Source: Romboutsia hominis (GTDB lineage Bacteria; Bacillota; Clostridia; Peptostreptococcales; Peptostreptococcaceae). Taken from it: a stretch of 64,000 nucleotides of DNA. Of this stretch, positions 43,015 to 52,309 are shown in pieces. Below the pieces are notes generated by a model, which ran no database searches, was not told where the DNA came from, and saw nothing but the letters and a program-made list of their open reading frames with translations. The position numbers and the translations under genes are program-made. The stretch's first letter is position 1. The number at the start of each line of letters is the position of its first letter. The DNA is taken from NCBI RefSeq assembly GCF_900002575.1, contig NZ_LN650648.1, positions 2,457,565-2,521,564 on the forward strand, written 5' to 3'.

Positions 43015-43341
43015 ATGAATGATAAGTGTAATGATAAAAATAAGCCTAGACTATGTAAATTTGGTTATGTTGATTATATAGTGTTAGCTTCAACTATATC
43101 CATTGCCCTTGCAGAGGAGTTTGATACTCAAGATTTGAGTATCTTAGCTTCTTTTTTTGCAGTATTGTCTGATGAACTTGCTTTAATTTCATCAGTTGAA
43201 GCATGCTTTTCAGAAGATGACTCAGAACCAGTTCCATCTCCTATTCCAGATGTTGCTATAACTAATATACCTACTAAAAAAATTAGAAATAAATCTTATA
43301 AAAGGAAAGTTTATAAAAAAGTAAAAAGAAAAAACACTTAA
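43015..43341 (+). CDS. small protein with DUF6774-like segment, unknown function
   Basis: 108 residues from ATG 43015 (SD AGGAGGTG, 8-base spacing). The middle part IALAEEFDTQDLSILASFFAVLSDELALI resembles the short helical DUF6774 motif (LxxLASFFxxLGDxLA); the N-terminus is charged, the tail highly basic (RKVYKKVKRKN). No membrane segment is clear. Function unknown. Directly followed by a strong intrinsic terminator, so it is monocistronic. Confidence 0.65.
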   Translation: MNDKCNDKNKPRLCKFGYVDYIVLASTISIALAEEFDTQDLSILASFFAVLSDELALISSVEACFSEDDSEPVPSPIPDVAITNIPTKKIRNKSYKRKVYKKVKRKNT

Positions 43342-43362
43342 CAATTTTTGTATAAGTGTTTT
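43331..43362 (+). terminator. terminator of the small basic-tail protein
   Basis: AAAACACTTA pairs with TAAGTGTTTT around a 12-base loop, followed by TATTTTTTT. The rest of the 43342-43655 gap is AT-rich and contains no recognised gene. Confidence 0.88.
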
Positions 43363-43655
43363 TATTTTTTTGTGAATATTTTTTATGTAAATACTTTAAC
43401 TGTAATTATTTTTTATTTTATTTTTAAAATACCCTATATTATGAACTATAAATGAATACTTTTTATTTTTATTTTGATATTTGATTATGTATTTATATTT
43501 TAAAAAGTATTTTTTTCTAGGTTATTGATTAATTATTTATTTATGTAATCTAAAACTATATTGCTTCTATTTTACAAGGATTAAAAGAAAATTAGTGTGC
43601 AATATATTATTAAGGCACCAAAATCAATCAAGTATAGACAGAAAGAAGGTGTTTT

Positions 43656-44639
43656 ATGTATAAATTTTTAGATTTAAAAAATAAAAGTTTATTAAAGTTA
43701 AAATTTATCTTATTTGTATCATTTTTATTATATTTTCTCTCAACTAATTTAATTTATTCACATTCTATCCCAAAAGATGAAGATTACCTAATTCCTATGG
43801 GAAATCTAATCCAGATAGATGCTGAATTAGAAAATTTAGTTGTTAAAAATTTTATTGAAGGTTCTTCATTTTGTGTGGGAGATTCAATTTTAAAAGTTAA
43901 TGGAACTCAGGTTAATAGTTACAAAGATTTTACAGATTTATTATCTAATTTATCTACTAAAGATGATGTAGTTGTTCTTGTAAAAAGAGGCGAAAATACT
44001 TTTTCATTTAAAACTACTAAAAATGAATTAGAAAAGGTAAATTGTAACAACTATATAAGTGGATTTGCTACACTAACTTATATAAATCCTAAAACAAATA
44101 GATTTGGAGCTGTCGGCCATCCTATAAGTATTGGTTTAGCAAGAAAAGTTCCTATCAAAAATGGTAATATATATACTACAAAAGATTTAACTATCGACAA
44201 GTCATGTAGAGGTCATGTTGGTTGCATTAATGCTGTAAGAAAAGATGTTATTGGTGAGTTTACCCATAACTCAGATTTTGGTATAAAAGGTGAAATAGCT
44301 ACATTTAAAGATTCTTTGTTAAAACCTTATAAAGTTGCTTCTTTGGATGATGTTAAACTAGGAAAAGCTCAAATAATCTTACAAACTGGTTCTTATACAA
44401 AAGATGCATTTGATATACAAATAGTTGATATACAACTTCAACATTCTCCTAAAGCTAAAACTTTTAAAATAAAAGTAGTAGATAAAGATTTATTAGCTCT
44501 TACAGGTGGTATTGTTCAAGGTATGAGTGGAGCTCCTATTGTTCAGGGTGATAAAATTATCGGAGCTGTATCACATGCTATTGAAAACAATCCTGCTCTT
44601 GGATATGCAGTTTATATAAAGTGGATGAATGAAAATTAA
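43656..44639 (+). CDS. spoIVB: SpoIVB peptidase
   Basis: 327 residues. Forespore-made serine protease (S55) that crosses the inner forespore membrane and triggers pro-sigma-K processing by cutting SpoIVFA. Signal anchor (~15-35), PDZ domain (~65-130) and protease domain (~140-327). Catalytic His in FGAVGHPI and catalytic Ser in GGIVQGMSGAPIVQ are intact. In many clostridia spoIVB sits between recN and spo0A; here it is alone. A sigma-G promoter would be expected upstream, but I could not identify one with confidence. Confidence 0.96.
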   Translation: MYKFLDLKNKSLLKLKFILFVSFLLYFLSTNLIYSHSIPKDEDYLIPMGNLIQIDAELENLVVKNFIEGSSFCVGDSILKVNGTQVNSYKDFTDLLSNLSTKDDVVVLVKRGENTFSFKTTKNELEKVNCNNYISGFATLTYINPKTNRFGAVGHPISIGLARKVPIKNGNIYTTKDLTIDKSCRGHVGCINAVRKDVIGEFTHNSDFGIKGEIATFKDSLLKPYKVASLDDVKLGKAQIILQTGSYTKDAFDIQIVDIQLQHSPKAKTFKIKVVDKDLLALTGGIVQGMSGAPIVQGDKIIGAVSHAIENNPALGYAVYIKWMNEN

Positions 44640-44642
44640 TGT

Positions 44643-44675
44643 AAAGATAAGTCAGGTTAATCCTGGCTTATCTTT
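44643..44675. terminator. bidirectional terminator between spoIVB and yunB
   Basis: AAAGATAAGTCAGG pairs with CCTGGCTTATCTTT over 14 bp with one G-U, around a short loop. It serves the convergent spoIVB and yunB. Confidence 0.85.
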
Positions 44676-44679
44676 ATAT

Positions 44680-45354
44680 TTAAGGAGATACATTTAGTAA
44701 ACCTTTTTCTGGTAAATTAATAAAGCTATTTGGTACATCTCCTACTATTATAGTTTCACATATAGGTACTTTAGCTTTAACTTCTTTAGTTGATGTTGTA
44801 AGTGGTATTACTACTCTTACTTGTGTCTTAACTTGAAGATATATTGTATGTCTAGTTTGATTTATACCAGATGATTCAAACTTAGTTTCAAAATCTACTG
44901 ATACTGTTCCTATTGGTTCAATAGATACCTTAATTTGAGGACCGTATTTAGCAAGTATGGGACTTTTAAGAGCTGTTCCTATAGGTATGTATGCAGTTGT
45001 TGATTTTACCTTTTTTAATTCTTCTTGAATTTCTAAAGCAACATCTGAAGCTATTTGATTCATCATTATAGTGTTGGCTTGAATCATAGTTATTTTTCCC
45101 TGAGAATCCATATTTGTATTCATTAAATCTGAATAATTAATCTTATCTTTTACAATGTCTCCAACAGCTTTATTTATAGATCTGTTTGCCAGTTCTATTG
45201 CTTTTGTTTCTGCAAGAACTGTTATTGTTGGTCTTAAATTTTTATCTACATATATAAAGCTTCCTATTAATATAGATAATATAGATATAATTAAAAATAT
45301 TATTAGTGGTTTTTTAATAAAGCTATTTTTAAAATCATATCTATTTTTATTCAA
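44680..45354 (-). CDS. yunB: sporulation protein YunB
   Basis: 224 residues. N-terminal membrane helix (~14-34), then a mostly extracellular domain with the typical LRPTITVLAETKAIELANRSIN start and IPIGTALKSPILAKYGPQI middle segment. YunB is needed for efficient late sporulation in Bacillus, with unclear mechanism. Start TTG at 45354 has SD GGGGGTG. Divergent from the penicillin-binding protein gene, sharing a 238-bp regulatory gap. Confidence 0.93.
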   Translation of the reverse strand: MNKNRYDFKNSFIKKPLIIFLIISILSILIGSFIYVDKNLRPTITVLAETKAIELANRSINKAVGDIVKDKINYSDLMNTNMDSQGKITMIQANTIMMNQIASDVALEIQEELKKVKSTTAYIPIGTALKSPILAKYGPQIKVSIEPIGTVSVDFETKFESSGINQTRHTIYLQVKTQVRVVIPLTTSTKEVKAKVPICETIIVGDVPNSFINLPEKGLLNVSP

Positions 45355-45556
45355 AATATCACCCCCATAATATTTTATGCAAACAAAGTATCACATATTT
45401 TTTATATTATTAGATAAAAATAATTATTATTAAAGTTATAATAATTTTTTAAATTATATAATTAATAACATGTTTGTTTTGGAAGTATTTTGCAGATTTT
45501 TAGTATATATAAATTATGACTATTTTATTCTGTAATTAGAAAATTTCATATATATA

Positions 45557-45565
45557 TGGTATAAT
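45557..45565 (+). promoter_or_regulatory. extended -10 promoter of the penicillin-binding protein gene
   Basis: TGGTATAAT is a perfect extended -10, 27 bases before the start codon. No clear -35 is present at 17 bases. It agrees with the strong SD AAGGAGGT. Confidence 0.6.
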
Positions 45566-45592
45566 ATTGCATTAAGTAAGGAGGTTAACTTA

Positions 45593-48373
45593 ATGAATAA
45601 TGATAATAATGAAAATAGAAATAAAATAAGAAGAAAGAAAGCAAGTTCTTCTTCTTCAACAGCTACTCGTAATTCATCTACCACTCGTAGTTCATCTACT
45701 TCTCGTGGTTCATCTACTAGTAGCTCAAATAAAAAAACTAAACCAAAAAAGAAAAAAGATAAGTTTAAGACTCTCAGGTCTATTTTGGTAGTTTGTTTAG
45801 TTTTATTAGTTGCTGGAGTAGCCGTTGGAACTGGTGTAGTCTTTGCTTCATTAAGAAACGCTGAGCCAATATCAAAAGCTCTTTTAGAAGAAAAGACTTA
45901 TCAAACAACGCGTATATACTATGCTAATAATGATCTACTTTCTAATGCCCCTAGTGTAAATAAAAAGCAACCTGTACCTCTAAAAGATATGGGTAAATAT
46001 CTTCCTAAGGCAATAGTAGCTATAGAAGATGAGCGTTTTTATGAACATGGTGGAGTAGATATAAGAGGATTGCTAAGATCTGTAGTAAAAACTCTTACTG
46101 GAGATAAGCAAGGTGGTAGTACAATACCTATGCAGGTATCAAAAATGTTACTAACATCTACTGAACAAAGCCTTCCTCGTAAAATAAAGGATATATACTA
46201 TGCTCATGAAATGAGTAAAGTCTTAAGTAAAGATGAGATATTAGAACTTTACTTAAATAACTTCTTCGTTGGTAAGGGTCTAGCTGGTGCTGAGGCTGGT
46301 GCTAGAGGATATTTTGATAAAAAAGCATCGCAACTTACTCTTGGTGAGTCAGCATTACTTGCAGGTTCTACTCAAAACCCGTCAAGATATTCAGCTTATA
46401 TTACTGCTAAGTTAGAAGGTAATGAAACTAAGGATGATGTTGCAAATAGATTACTATTTTTCATAAATACTCCTGATGATACTCTTGATGATCCTACTCC
46501 AATGGAATTAGATATGGTTGAAAAGTTAAATTCTTGGGGACTTATTCCTAACGATGATACTTACAAGCAATTAAAAGCTGGTACTATGGTTGTTAGAAAA
46601 GCTGTACCTAATCCTAAGGCTAAAGAAAGACGTAATATTGTTTTAGGTAAAATGCTACAAACTGGAGCTATAACACAATCAGAATACAATGAGGCTGTGG
46701 CTGAGGAAATAAATATAAAACTACCTAAGCCTAAAGAAAGTGTTTCTTCTTCAGTTGAGGATTTAATAGAATATAAAGTTATAGATGCTTTAGTAGCACA
46801 AGGTAATACTAAAGACGAAGCATATAATATGTTCTATAATGGTGGTTTAAAGATACACACTACTATAGACCCTAAAATGCAAAAAATATTAGAAAAAGAA
46901 TATGATAATGATAATAACTTCCCTGGTAGCCGTCATAGCAATGGAATGACTCAACCTCAATCATCTATGGTTATATTAGATTATAAAACTGGTGAAATAA
47001 AAGCTTTAGTTGGTGGTAGACATATAACAGGAAGAAAAACTCTAAATAGAGCTACTACTCCTCAACAACCAGGTTCAACTATAAAGCCATTATCAGTTTA
47101 TACACCTGCTATAGATACACTTAAATTAACTCAAGCTACTGCATTAAGTGATACTACTGCAAATCTTACACCTTATAAGTTTAAGGAAAATAATAAGTGG
47201 AATCCAAATACGACTACTCCTGGTAAAGATATCATGAGTTTACGTAAAGCTTTAGCTTACTCATCAAATACTATAGCTATAAGAACTGCCGAACTTTTAG
47301 GTGATTCTTATAAAGATTGTGTTGATATAATGATGGATTACTTAAAGAATTTTGGTATAACAACTTTAGTTGATAGTAATACTGCAAATGCAGAAAGTAA
47401 TGATAGAAGATTCCCAGCATTAACACTTGGAGGTATGACTCATGGTATATCACCTCTTGAAATGGCTTCTGCTTATGGAACTTTAGCTAATGGCGGTGTT
47501 TATATAGAGCCAACTATATTTACAACTATAACAAGTTATGATGGACAATTAATAGTTAAAAATACTCCTGAACAACACAAAGTTGTTGATCCTGATGTTG
47601 CTTACGTAATTACTGATATGCTAAAGGCAGTTATAACTGAAGGTATCGGTGGTAAAGCTGCTATACCTGGTGGAATGCCTGTTGCTGGTAAAACAGGAAC
47701 AACTAATAAAGCCTTAGATGCTTGGTTTGTTGGTTACACTCCATACTACGTTGGTGCAACTTATATAGGTGATGATGCAGGTAGAAAAAATCCTACTACA
47801 GGAGAATTTATACCTCGTGAAAGTGTTGAAGGTGGAAGTGGTTCGGCAGCAAAACTTTGGTCTATAGTTATGAGACAAATTCATGAAAACTTAAAGAAAG
47901 TTGATTTCAAAGTTCCTGATAAAGTATACTTTGCTAAAATTAACTTAATAGATGGTGGAAGATCTTCATCTGGTGTTAAAGCAGCATTTATAGATGGAAC
48001 ATCTCCAACTAAATATACTTCTAGAGCCAATGCTGTAAAGCCAAAACATGAAGAATCTACTACACCTCCTGAAAACCAAAATAATGAAGGTACTGTAGAT
48101 AATAATACTACTCCTCCTGCTGATAATGGCGGTGGAAATACTACTCCTCCTACTGATAATGGCGGTGGAAATACTACTCCTCCTGCTGATAATGGTGGCG
48201 GAAATACTACTCCTCCTGCCGATAATGGTGGCGGAAATACTACAACTCCTCCTCCTAATAATGGCGGCGGAACTGCAACTCCTCCTCCTAGTAATGGTGG
48301 TGGAAATACTACTCCTCCTGCCGATAATAGCGGTGGAGCTACTAATCCAGCTAGTAATCCAACTGGACAATAG
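45593..48373 (+). CDS. class A penicillin-binding protein (PBP1a-type) with repetitive tail
   Basis: 926 residues. Bifunctional peptidoglycan polymerase. A Ser/Thr-rich and Lys-rich cytoplasmic stretch (1-58) precedes a membrane helix (~62-88), the GT51 transglycosylase domain (EDERFYEHGG, GGSTIPMQ) and the transpeptidase domain, with SxxK in PGSTIKP, SxN in AYSSNT and KTG in AGKTGTTNKA. After about residue 815 the tail is disordered, and 838-915 contains about seven 11-residue units N-T-T-P-P-A-D-N-G-G-G. The tail resembles wall-spanning Pro/Gly linkers. Monocistronic with a terminator. Confidence 0.95.
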   Translation: MNNDNNENRNKIRRKKASSSSSTATRNSSTTRSSSTSRGSSTSSSNKKTKPKKKKDKFKTLRSILVVCLVLLVAGVAVGTGVVFASLRNAEPISKALLEEKTYQTTRIYYANNDLLSNAPSVNKKQPVPLKDMGKYLPKAIVAIEDERFYEHGGVDIRGLLRSVVKTLTGDKQGGSTIPMQVSKMLLTSTEQSLPRKIKDIYYAHEMSKVLSKDEILELYLNNFFVGKGLAGAEAGARGYFDKKASQLTLGESALLAGSTQNPSRYSAYITAKLEGNETKDDVANRLLFFINTPDDTLDDPTPMELDMVEKLNSWGLIPNDDTYKQLKAGTMVVRKAVPNPKAKERRNIVLGKMLQTGAITQSEYNEAVAEEINIKLPKPKESVSSSVEDLIEYKVIDALVAQGNTKDEAYNMFYNGGLKIHTTIDPKMQKILEKEYDNDNNFPGSRHSNGMTQPQSSMVILDYKTGEIKALVGGRHITGRKTLNRATTPQQPGSTIKPLSVYTPAIDTLKLTQATALSDTTANLTPYKFKENNKWNPNTTTPGKDIMSLRKALAYSSNTIAIRTAELLGDSYKDCVDIMMDYLKNFGITTLVDSNTANAESNDRRFPALTLGGMTHGISPLEMASAYGTLANGGVYIEPTIFTTITSYDGQLIVKNTPEQHKVVDPDVAYVITDMLKAVITEGIGGKAAIPGGMPVAGKTGTTNKALDAWFVGYTPYYVGATYIGDDAGRKNPTTGEFIPRESVEGGSGSAAKLWSIVMRQIHENLKKVDFKVPDKVYFAKINLIDGGRSSSGVKAAFIDGTSPTKYTSRANAVKPKHEESTTPPENQNNEGTVDNNTTPPADNGGGNTTPPTDNGGGNTTPPADNGGGNTTPPADNGGGNTTTPPPNNGGGTATPPPSNGGGNTTPPADNSGGATNPASNPTGQ
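48104..48340 (+). repeat. tandem 33-bp repeats in the penicillin-binding protein gene
   Basis: About seven in-frame units of 33 bp (one with an extra codon) encode NTTPPADNGGG and variants. Identity is high for the first four units and lower for the last three. Tandem repeats of this kind often vary in number between strains. Confidence 0.9.
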
Positions 48374-48385
48374 TTTAATATATAT

Positions 48386-48423
48386 AAAAAAGACTATTCT
48401 CTATTTTGAGATAGTCTTTTTTT
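48386..48423 (+). terminator. terminator of the penicillin-binding protein gene
   Basis: AAAAAGACTAT pairs with ATAGTCTTTTT around a loop, followed by TTTATTT. It lies 12 bases after the stop. Confidence 0.85.
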
Positions 48424-48488
48424 ATTTATGCCTTATATTATAATATTTTATATAACTTAAATTATTAACTTATATACATTTATTAATT

Positions 48489-48851
48489 TTAAGGTTTAGC
48501 TTTTGGTGTAAAAATAAGTGCCATCATATATCCAAAAAATATAGCTCCTGCTATTCCTCCTGCAGTTGCAATTGTACCTCCTGTGAATATTCCCATAAAC
48601 CCATCAGTCTCTATTGCTTTTTTTACGCCATTTGCTAATGAATATCCAAATCCTATTATAGGTACTGTCGCTCCTGATCCTCCAAACTTAACTATAGGTT
48701 CATATATCCCTAAAAATGTTAAAATTACTCCGCTAGTAACATAAGATACCATTATATAGGGCATTTGTACTTTAAAGTAATCAAGAAGAATCTGACCAAT
48801 AAGACAAATTATTCCTCCTACTATAAATGCCCTTACATAATCCATAAGCAT
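48489..48851 (-). CDS. spoVAE: stage V sporulation protein AE
   Basis: 120 residues, about three or four membrane helices, with the SpoVAE-type segment KFGGSGATVPIIGFGYSLANGVKKA. It belongs to the membrane channel that imports dipicolinic acid into the forespore and releases it on germination. It follows spoVAD by 6 bases, the last gene of the operon. No clear terminator is visible in the short gap to the convergent penicillin-binding protein. Confidence 0.94.
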   Translation of the reverse strand: MLMDYVRAFIVGGIICLIGQILLDYFKVQMPYIMVSYVTSGVILTFLGIYEPIVKFGGSGATVPIIGFGYSLANGVKKAIETDGFMGIFTGGTIATAGGIAGAIFFGYMMALIFTPKAKP

Positions 48852-48857
48852 ATTTAA

Positions 48858-49874
48858 TCACTCCTTATTTTCAATAATTACTGCATGAGCTACACAGGGT
48901 ATTGTTTGTTTTTGTAAAGTACTAGTTGGTGATAATAAAGCCCCTGTTGATACTAGCATTACTTTATTGAATTCTTTATTTTTAAGTTTTTTGTAAATAT
49001 ATCCACAGAAAACAGTAGCTGAACATCCACATCCACTACCTCCACAGTGTACATCTTGTTTTTCCATATTAAACATTTCTATTCCACAATCCATATATAC
49101 TTTTGATATATCAAGTCCCCTTTGAGCTAATAATTCTTCTGTTATTTCTTTACCTAGTTTTCCCAAATCTCCTGTAGCTATTACATCAAAGCTATTTGGG
49201 TCATCTTTTGTATCATTAAAATATGAGTATATAGTATCTACTGCTGCAGGAGCCATAGCTGCTCCCATATTATTACCATCATCTATACCCTTATCTATTA
49301 CTTTTCCAATAGTTACATGGGTAACCTTAGGCCCTTGCCCTTTTGGAGATATTAATACACTACCTGCACCAGTAACGGTCCATTGAGCTGTCATAGGTTT
49401 TTGATTACCAAATTCTAGAGGAAACCTAAATTGTCTCTCTGCTGCACAAAAATGACTAGATGTTCCAGATAGTATCAAGTCTGCAAATCCTCCGTCTATA
49501 AGCATAGAGCTTATACACATACCTTCTGCCATAGTAGAACATGCTCCATATATTCCTATAAATGGTATAGATAAGTCCCTAGCAGCAAAAGATGCAGGAA
49601 ATATTTGATTGAGCAAATCTCCACCTATCATATAATTTATATCTTCTAATTTTTTATTAGCTTTTTCACATGTTTTTTTCATAGCAGTTTTTACCATATC
49701 ACTTTCTGCTAATTCCCATGATTTTTGACCACATAAGTCATCCTCAAGTATAATATCAAAATATTCTCTTAATGGTCCTTCTCCTTCTTTGGGACCAACA
49801 ACTGAACTAGCTGATATAATAGTTGGCTTATTTTCTAGTTTTACTGTTCTATTTCCAATTCTTTTACTTTTCAT
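48858..49874 (-). CDS. spoVAD: stage V sporulation protein AD
   Basis: 338 residues, thiolase-like fold as in all SpoVAD. It is the soluble dipicolinate-binding subunit on the forespore membrane. Conserved segments GIYGACSTMAEG, LSGTSSHFCAAERQFRFPLEF and DCGIEMF support this. Small cysteine cluster CGGSGCGCSA near 273. Starts 12 bases after spoVAC and ends 6 before spoVAE, so it is in the operon. Confidence 0.96.
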   Translation of the reverse strand: MKSKRIGNRTVKLENKPTIISASSVVGPKEGEGPLREYFDIILEDDLCGQKSWELAESDMVKTAMKKTCEKANKKLEDINYMIGGDLLNQIFPASFAARDLSIPFIGIYGACSTMAEGMCISSMLIDGGFADLILSGTSSHFCAAERQFRFPLEFGNQKPMTAQWTVTGAGSVLISPKGQGPKVTHVTIGKVIDKGIDDGNNMGAAMAPAAVDTIYSYFNDTKDDPNSFDVIATGDLGKLGKEITEELLAQRGLDISKVYMDCGIEMFNMEKQDVHCGGSGCGCSATVFCGYIYKKLKNKEFNKVMLVSTGALLSPTSTLQKQTIPCVAHAVIIENKE

Positions 49875-49886
49875 ATTTTAGTCTCC

Positions 49887-50327
49887 TTATTTTATAAGAT
49901 TGAAAATATAGTATATAAATCCACATAGAATAGATGAGCCTATTCCATATACTAATACTGGACCTGCAATTTTAAATAAGTTTGCTCCTACTCCAAGTAC
50001 ATAACCTTCTCTTTTAAACTCCATAGCAGGTGATACTATAGAATTTGCAAATCCTGTTATAGGTATAGCTGAACCTGCACCTGCCCTTTTTCCTATAAGG
50101 TCATACACACCAAGACCTGTTAATAAAGCTCCTATAAATATCAAAGTTATTGATGTAGCGCCTGCTGCATCTAGTTTACCAAGCCCTACAAAATTCATAT
50201 AAAAATCATTTATACCTTGTCCTATTACGCATATTATTCCACCAACTATAAATGCTAATATATAGTTTTTCGCGTATGTTGGTTTTGGGCTTTTTTCTTC
50301 AACATACTTTTTGTAATTTTTATCCAT
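49887..50327 (-). CDS. spoVAC: stage V sporulation protein AC
   Basis: 146 residues, about four membrane helices (25-45, 57-80, 85-110, 120-140). SpoVAC acts as the mechanosensitive channel part of the dipicolinate system. Family signature KRAGAGSAIPITGFANSIVSPAMEFKREG is clear, split here only for length. The N-terminal 20 residues are charged and cytoplasmic. Starts 3 bases after spoVAB. Confidence 0.96.
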   Translation of the reverse strand: MDKNYKKYVEEKSPKPTYAKNYILAFIVGGIICVIGQGINDFYMNFVGLGKLDAAGATSITLIFIGALLTGLGVYDLIGKRAGAGSAIPITGFANSIVSPAMEFKREGYVLGVGANLFKIAGPVLVYGIGSSILCGFIYYIFNLIK

Positions 50328-50330
50328 AAA

Positions 50331-50747
50331 TTAACCTCCTTGAATTATAGACCATCCTATTAAAGATCCAATTACTTTTCCCACAAGCATTGCTATAATT
50401 ATATATTTTAAATACAAAGCAGGTATTTTTAATCTTCTTGCAACTACAGGTATATAATCTAATATCTCTGTTAGGCCTGAACTTAAAAAACCTACGAATA
50501 CTCCATAAGCAAGCCCTGCTACTAAAGCACCCATTTTACCTATGCGTATATTCATGCCTTGAATTGAAATTAAGCTTCCAAATAAAGTTCCTATAACCAG
50601 TAGACTTTCATATGCCCCTATAAATTCTTTTGTCTTACTTATTTGTGCCATTCTAGGTATTATACCTACAAGTATTAGTAAAGAAACTACTCCTGACCCA
50701 ACAACTACTCCTGATGATATTCCAAATATTATTAAAAATAATTTCAC
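50331..50747 (-). CDS. spoVAB: stage V sporulation protein AB
   Basis: 138 residues, four membrane helices. Family segment GSGVVSLLILVGIIPRMAQ and IQGMNIRIGKMG are typical. GTG at 50747 is preferred as the start: SD GAGG ends 6-7 bases before it, and it overlaps the spoVAA stop by 10 bases; an in-frame GTG at 50759 has no SD. Exact role in the DPA channel is not known. Confidence 0.92.
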   Translation of the reverse strand: MKLFLIIFGISSGVVVGSGVVSLLILVGIIPRMAQISKTKEFIGAYESLLVIGTLFGSLISIQGMNIRIGKMGALVAGLAYGVFVGFLSSGLTEILDYIPVVARRLKIPALYLKYIIIAMLVGKVIGSLIGWSIIQGG

Positions 50748-50755
50748 AAAATACC

Positions 50756-51343
50756 TCACTGTTTTTTTCTTAGTTGATTTTCTATTTCTTTATTTAATGA
50801 AACCATCTTTAAATCTAAAGGACTAGGCTCTCCTCTAGAATAATTTGGTATGAATTTATTAAAAAATAATGCTACGCCAATTCCTATACCAATTGAGTAT
50901 GGTATTTGAAAATATGGCATATAAGACTTTGCATCTTTTGTGATTGCATTTACCATCATAAATTGCGAATGAGCCATATTTACATCTGCATGAAAGTTCA
51001 TTATTCCCATTATAGAACCCATAAGTACTACTACTGCTACTATGAAAACTCTTATGTATTTAGTTCTATCTTTTTTGTAGCTGTCAAAGAAGATTATTAT
51101 ATCTTCAGGTTTCAAAAAATTTAACCTTAATTTTGGAAACCTATTATTTACTTCTTCTATAACTTCACCTAAATGTATTACATCATATTTAGATGTATTA
51201 TTGTCGTAGCTTCTTAAGCATATATCTTTTATTTTCGCTTCATAAGCCTCTGGATAGATAGTATATATTTCACCTAAATAAATCTCTTTTTTTGATATGT
51301 TAAAAGGTTTTATACTCTTAGGTATTAAGTAAATATCATCCAT
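50756..51343 (-). CDS. spoVAA: stage V sporulation protein AA
   Basis: 195 residues. An N-terminal cytoplasmic domain (1-90) with YLGEIYTIYPE and a C-terminal part with two membrane helices (~98-118, 140-163), as in known SpoVAA. First gene of spoVAA-AB-AC-AD-AE, ending inside the next gene. A candidate sigma-G promoter lies 23-52 bases upstream. It starts 177 bases after sigF, across a strong terminator. Confidence 0.93.
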   Translation of the reverse strand: MDDIYLIPKSIKPFNISKKEIYLGEIYTIYPEAYEAKIKDICLRSYDNNTSKYDVIHLGEVIEEVNNRFPKLRLNFLKPEDIIIFFDSYKKDRTKYIRVFIVAVVVLMGSIMGIMNFHADVNMAHSQFMMVNAITKDAKSYMPYFQIPYSIGIGIGVALFFNKFIPNYSRGEPSPLDLKMVSLNKEIENQLRKKQ

Positions 51344-51365
51344 ATATAATACCTCCTTCTTACTT

Positions 51366-51395
51366 TATTATTTGTTTAAGCTAATAAAATATTCT
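51366..51395 (-). promoter_or_regulatory. candidate sigma-G promoter of spoVA
   Basis: Minus strand: AGAATA (51390-51395), 17-base spacer, AATAATA (51366-51372). The GAATA core fits the -35 GHATR, and the -10 fits CATNHTA at 5 of 7 positions. spoVA is a sigma-G operon in known sporulators; the -10 mismatch keeps this tentative. Confidence 0.4.
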
Positions 51396-51466
51396 AATAT
51401 ATTAAAACTTAAGCAACATTTATATAAATTTTAACCTAGGTTGTTTTTACCTATAATTTATTTCAA

Positions 51467-51515
51467 ATAAAAAGCACCCACTAAACAAATATTTGTCTAT
51501 TGGGTGCTTTTTATT
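51467..51515 (-). terminator. spoIIA operon terminator (after sigF)
   Basis: AAAAAGCACCCA pairs perfectly with TGGGTGCTTTTT, with an inner palindrome ACAAATATTTGT. On the minus strand it is followed by TTATTTG. It separates spoIIA from spoVA. Confidence 0.9.
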
Positions 51516-51519
51516 TTTA

Positions 51520-52284
51520 TTAACTAATATATGATTTTAATTTAGCTAATACTTTTTTCTCTATTCTAGAAACTTGTACTTGAGATATATTTAACATATC
51601 CCCAATTTCACTTTGAGTTTTATCTTCAAAATATCTAAGCATTATTATCTGTCTTTCTCTTTTTTCTAATTTGCCTAAAACTTCTTTTAAAAGAAGATTA
51701 TCTATTACTTTCTCTTCTTCACACTCTCCCTTTAAGCTAATCTTATCTATTAAGCAAATTGGATTTCCTTCTTCTTCATGTATAACTCCATGTAAATACT
51801 CTACAGAAAAATTAGATTCCATTGCCATAACTAAGTCTTCTTTTTCCACTTCTAATACATTAGCTATTTCTTCTATACTTGGTTCTCTTCCTAGTTTCTT
51901 ACTAAGTATTTCGCTTTGTGTTTTAGCTTTTATAGCTATTTGCTTTAAAGACCTAGATACTTTTACCATTCCGTCATCTCTTAGATATCTTTTTATTTCT
52001 CCTAATATCATTGGTACAGCATATGTAGAAAACTTTACATTAAACTTAGGATCAAACTTATATATAGCCTTTATTAAACCTATTGATCCTAATTGAAATA
52101 AATCATCTCTATCATAACCTATATTTAAAAATTTAGTTACAACACTTCTAACTAATCCTAGATTGTTAGTTATTAGTATTTCCTTAGCTTCCTCATCTCC
52201 ATTTTGTGCTTTATCTATTAATTTTAATGTTTCTTCATGACTAAGCAATACTCTCTTTTCTTCTTTTATTGCAATTATCCCCAT
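51520..52284 (-). CDS. sigF: sporulation sigma factor SigF
   Basis: 254 residues. Earliest forespore-specific sigma factor. Region 2 (NNLGLVRSVV, DLFQLGSIGLIKAIYKFDP, FSTYAVPMILGEIKRYLRDDG) and region 4 (LRYFEDKTQSEIGDMLNISQVQVSRIEKK) are complete. Held inactive by SpoIIAB. Third gene after spoIIAA and spoIIAB; 25 bases after spoIIAB. SD AGAGGTT. Followed by a strong terminator. Confidence 0.98.
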   Translation of the reverse strand: MGIIAIKEEKRVLLSHEETLKLIDKAQNGDEEAKEILITNNLGLVRSVVTKFLNIGYDRDDLFQLGSIGLIKAIYKFDPKFNVKFSTYAVPMILGEIKRYLRDDGMVKVSRSLKQIAIKAKTQSEILSKKLGREPSIEEIANVLEVEKEDLVMAMESNFSVEYLHGVIHEEEGNPICLIDKISLKGECEEEKVIDNLLLKEVLGKLEKRERQIIMLRYFEDKTQSEIGDMLNISQVQVSRIEKKVLAKLKSYIS

Positions 52285-52309
52285 AATAAAACCTCTATTC
52301 TTTTGGACT

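Noticed and set aside
48104-48340. Regular short repeats considered as a CRISPR array
   Set aside because: Units are contiguous with no spacers, in frame with the penicillin-binding protein, and no cas genes are present.
47966-48370. 134-codon minus-strand frame rich in Ser/Ile/Arg opposite the penicillin-binding protein repeats
   Set aside because: Repeat-derived shadow of the Pro/Gly tail with no start signal. The same holds for the plus-strand frame at 48126-48443.
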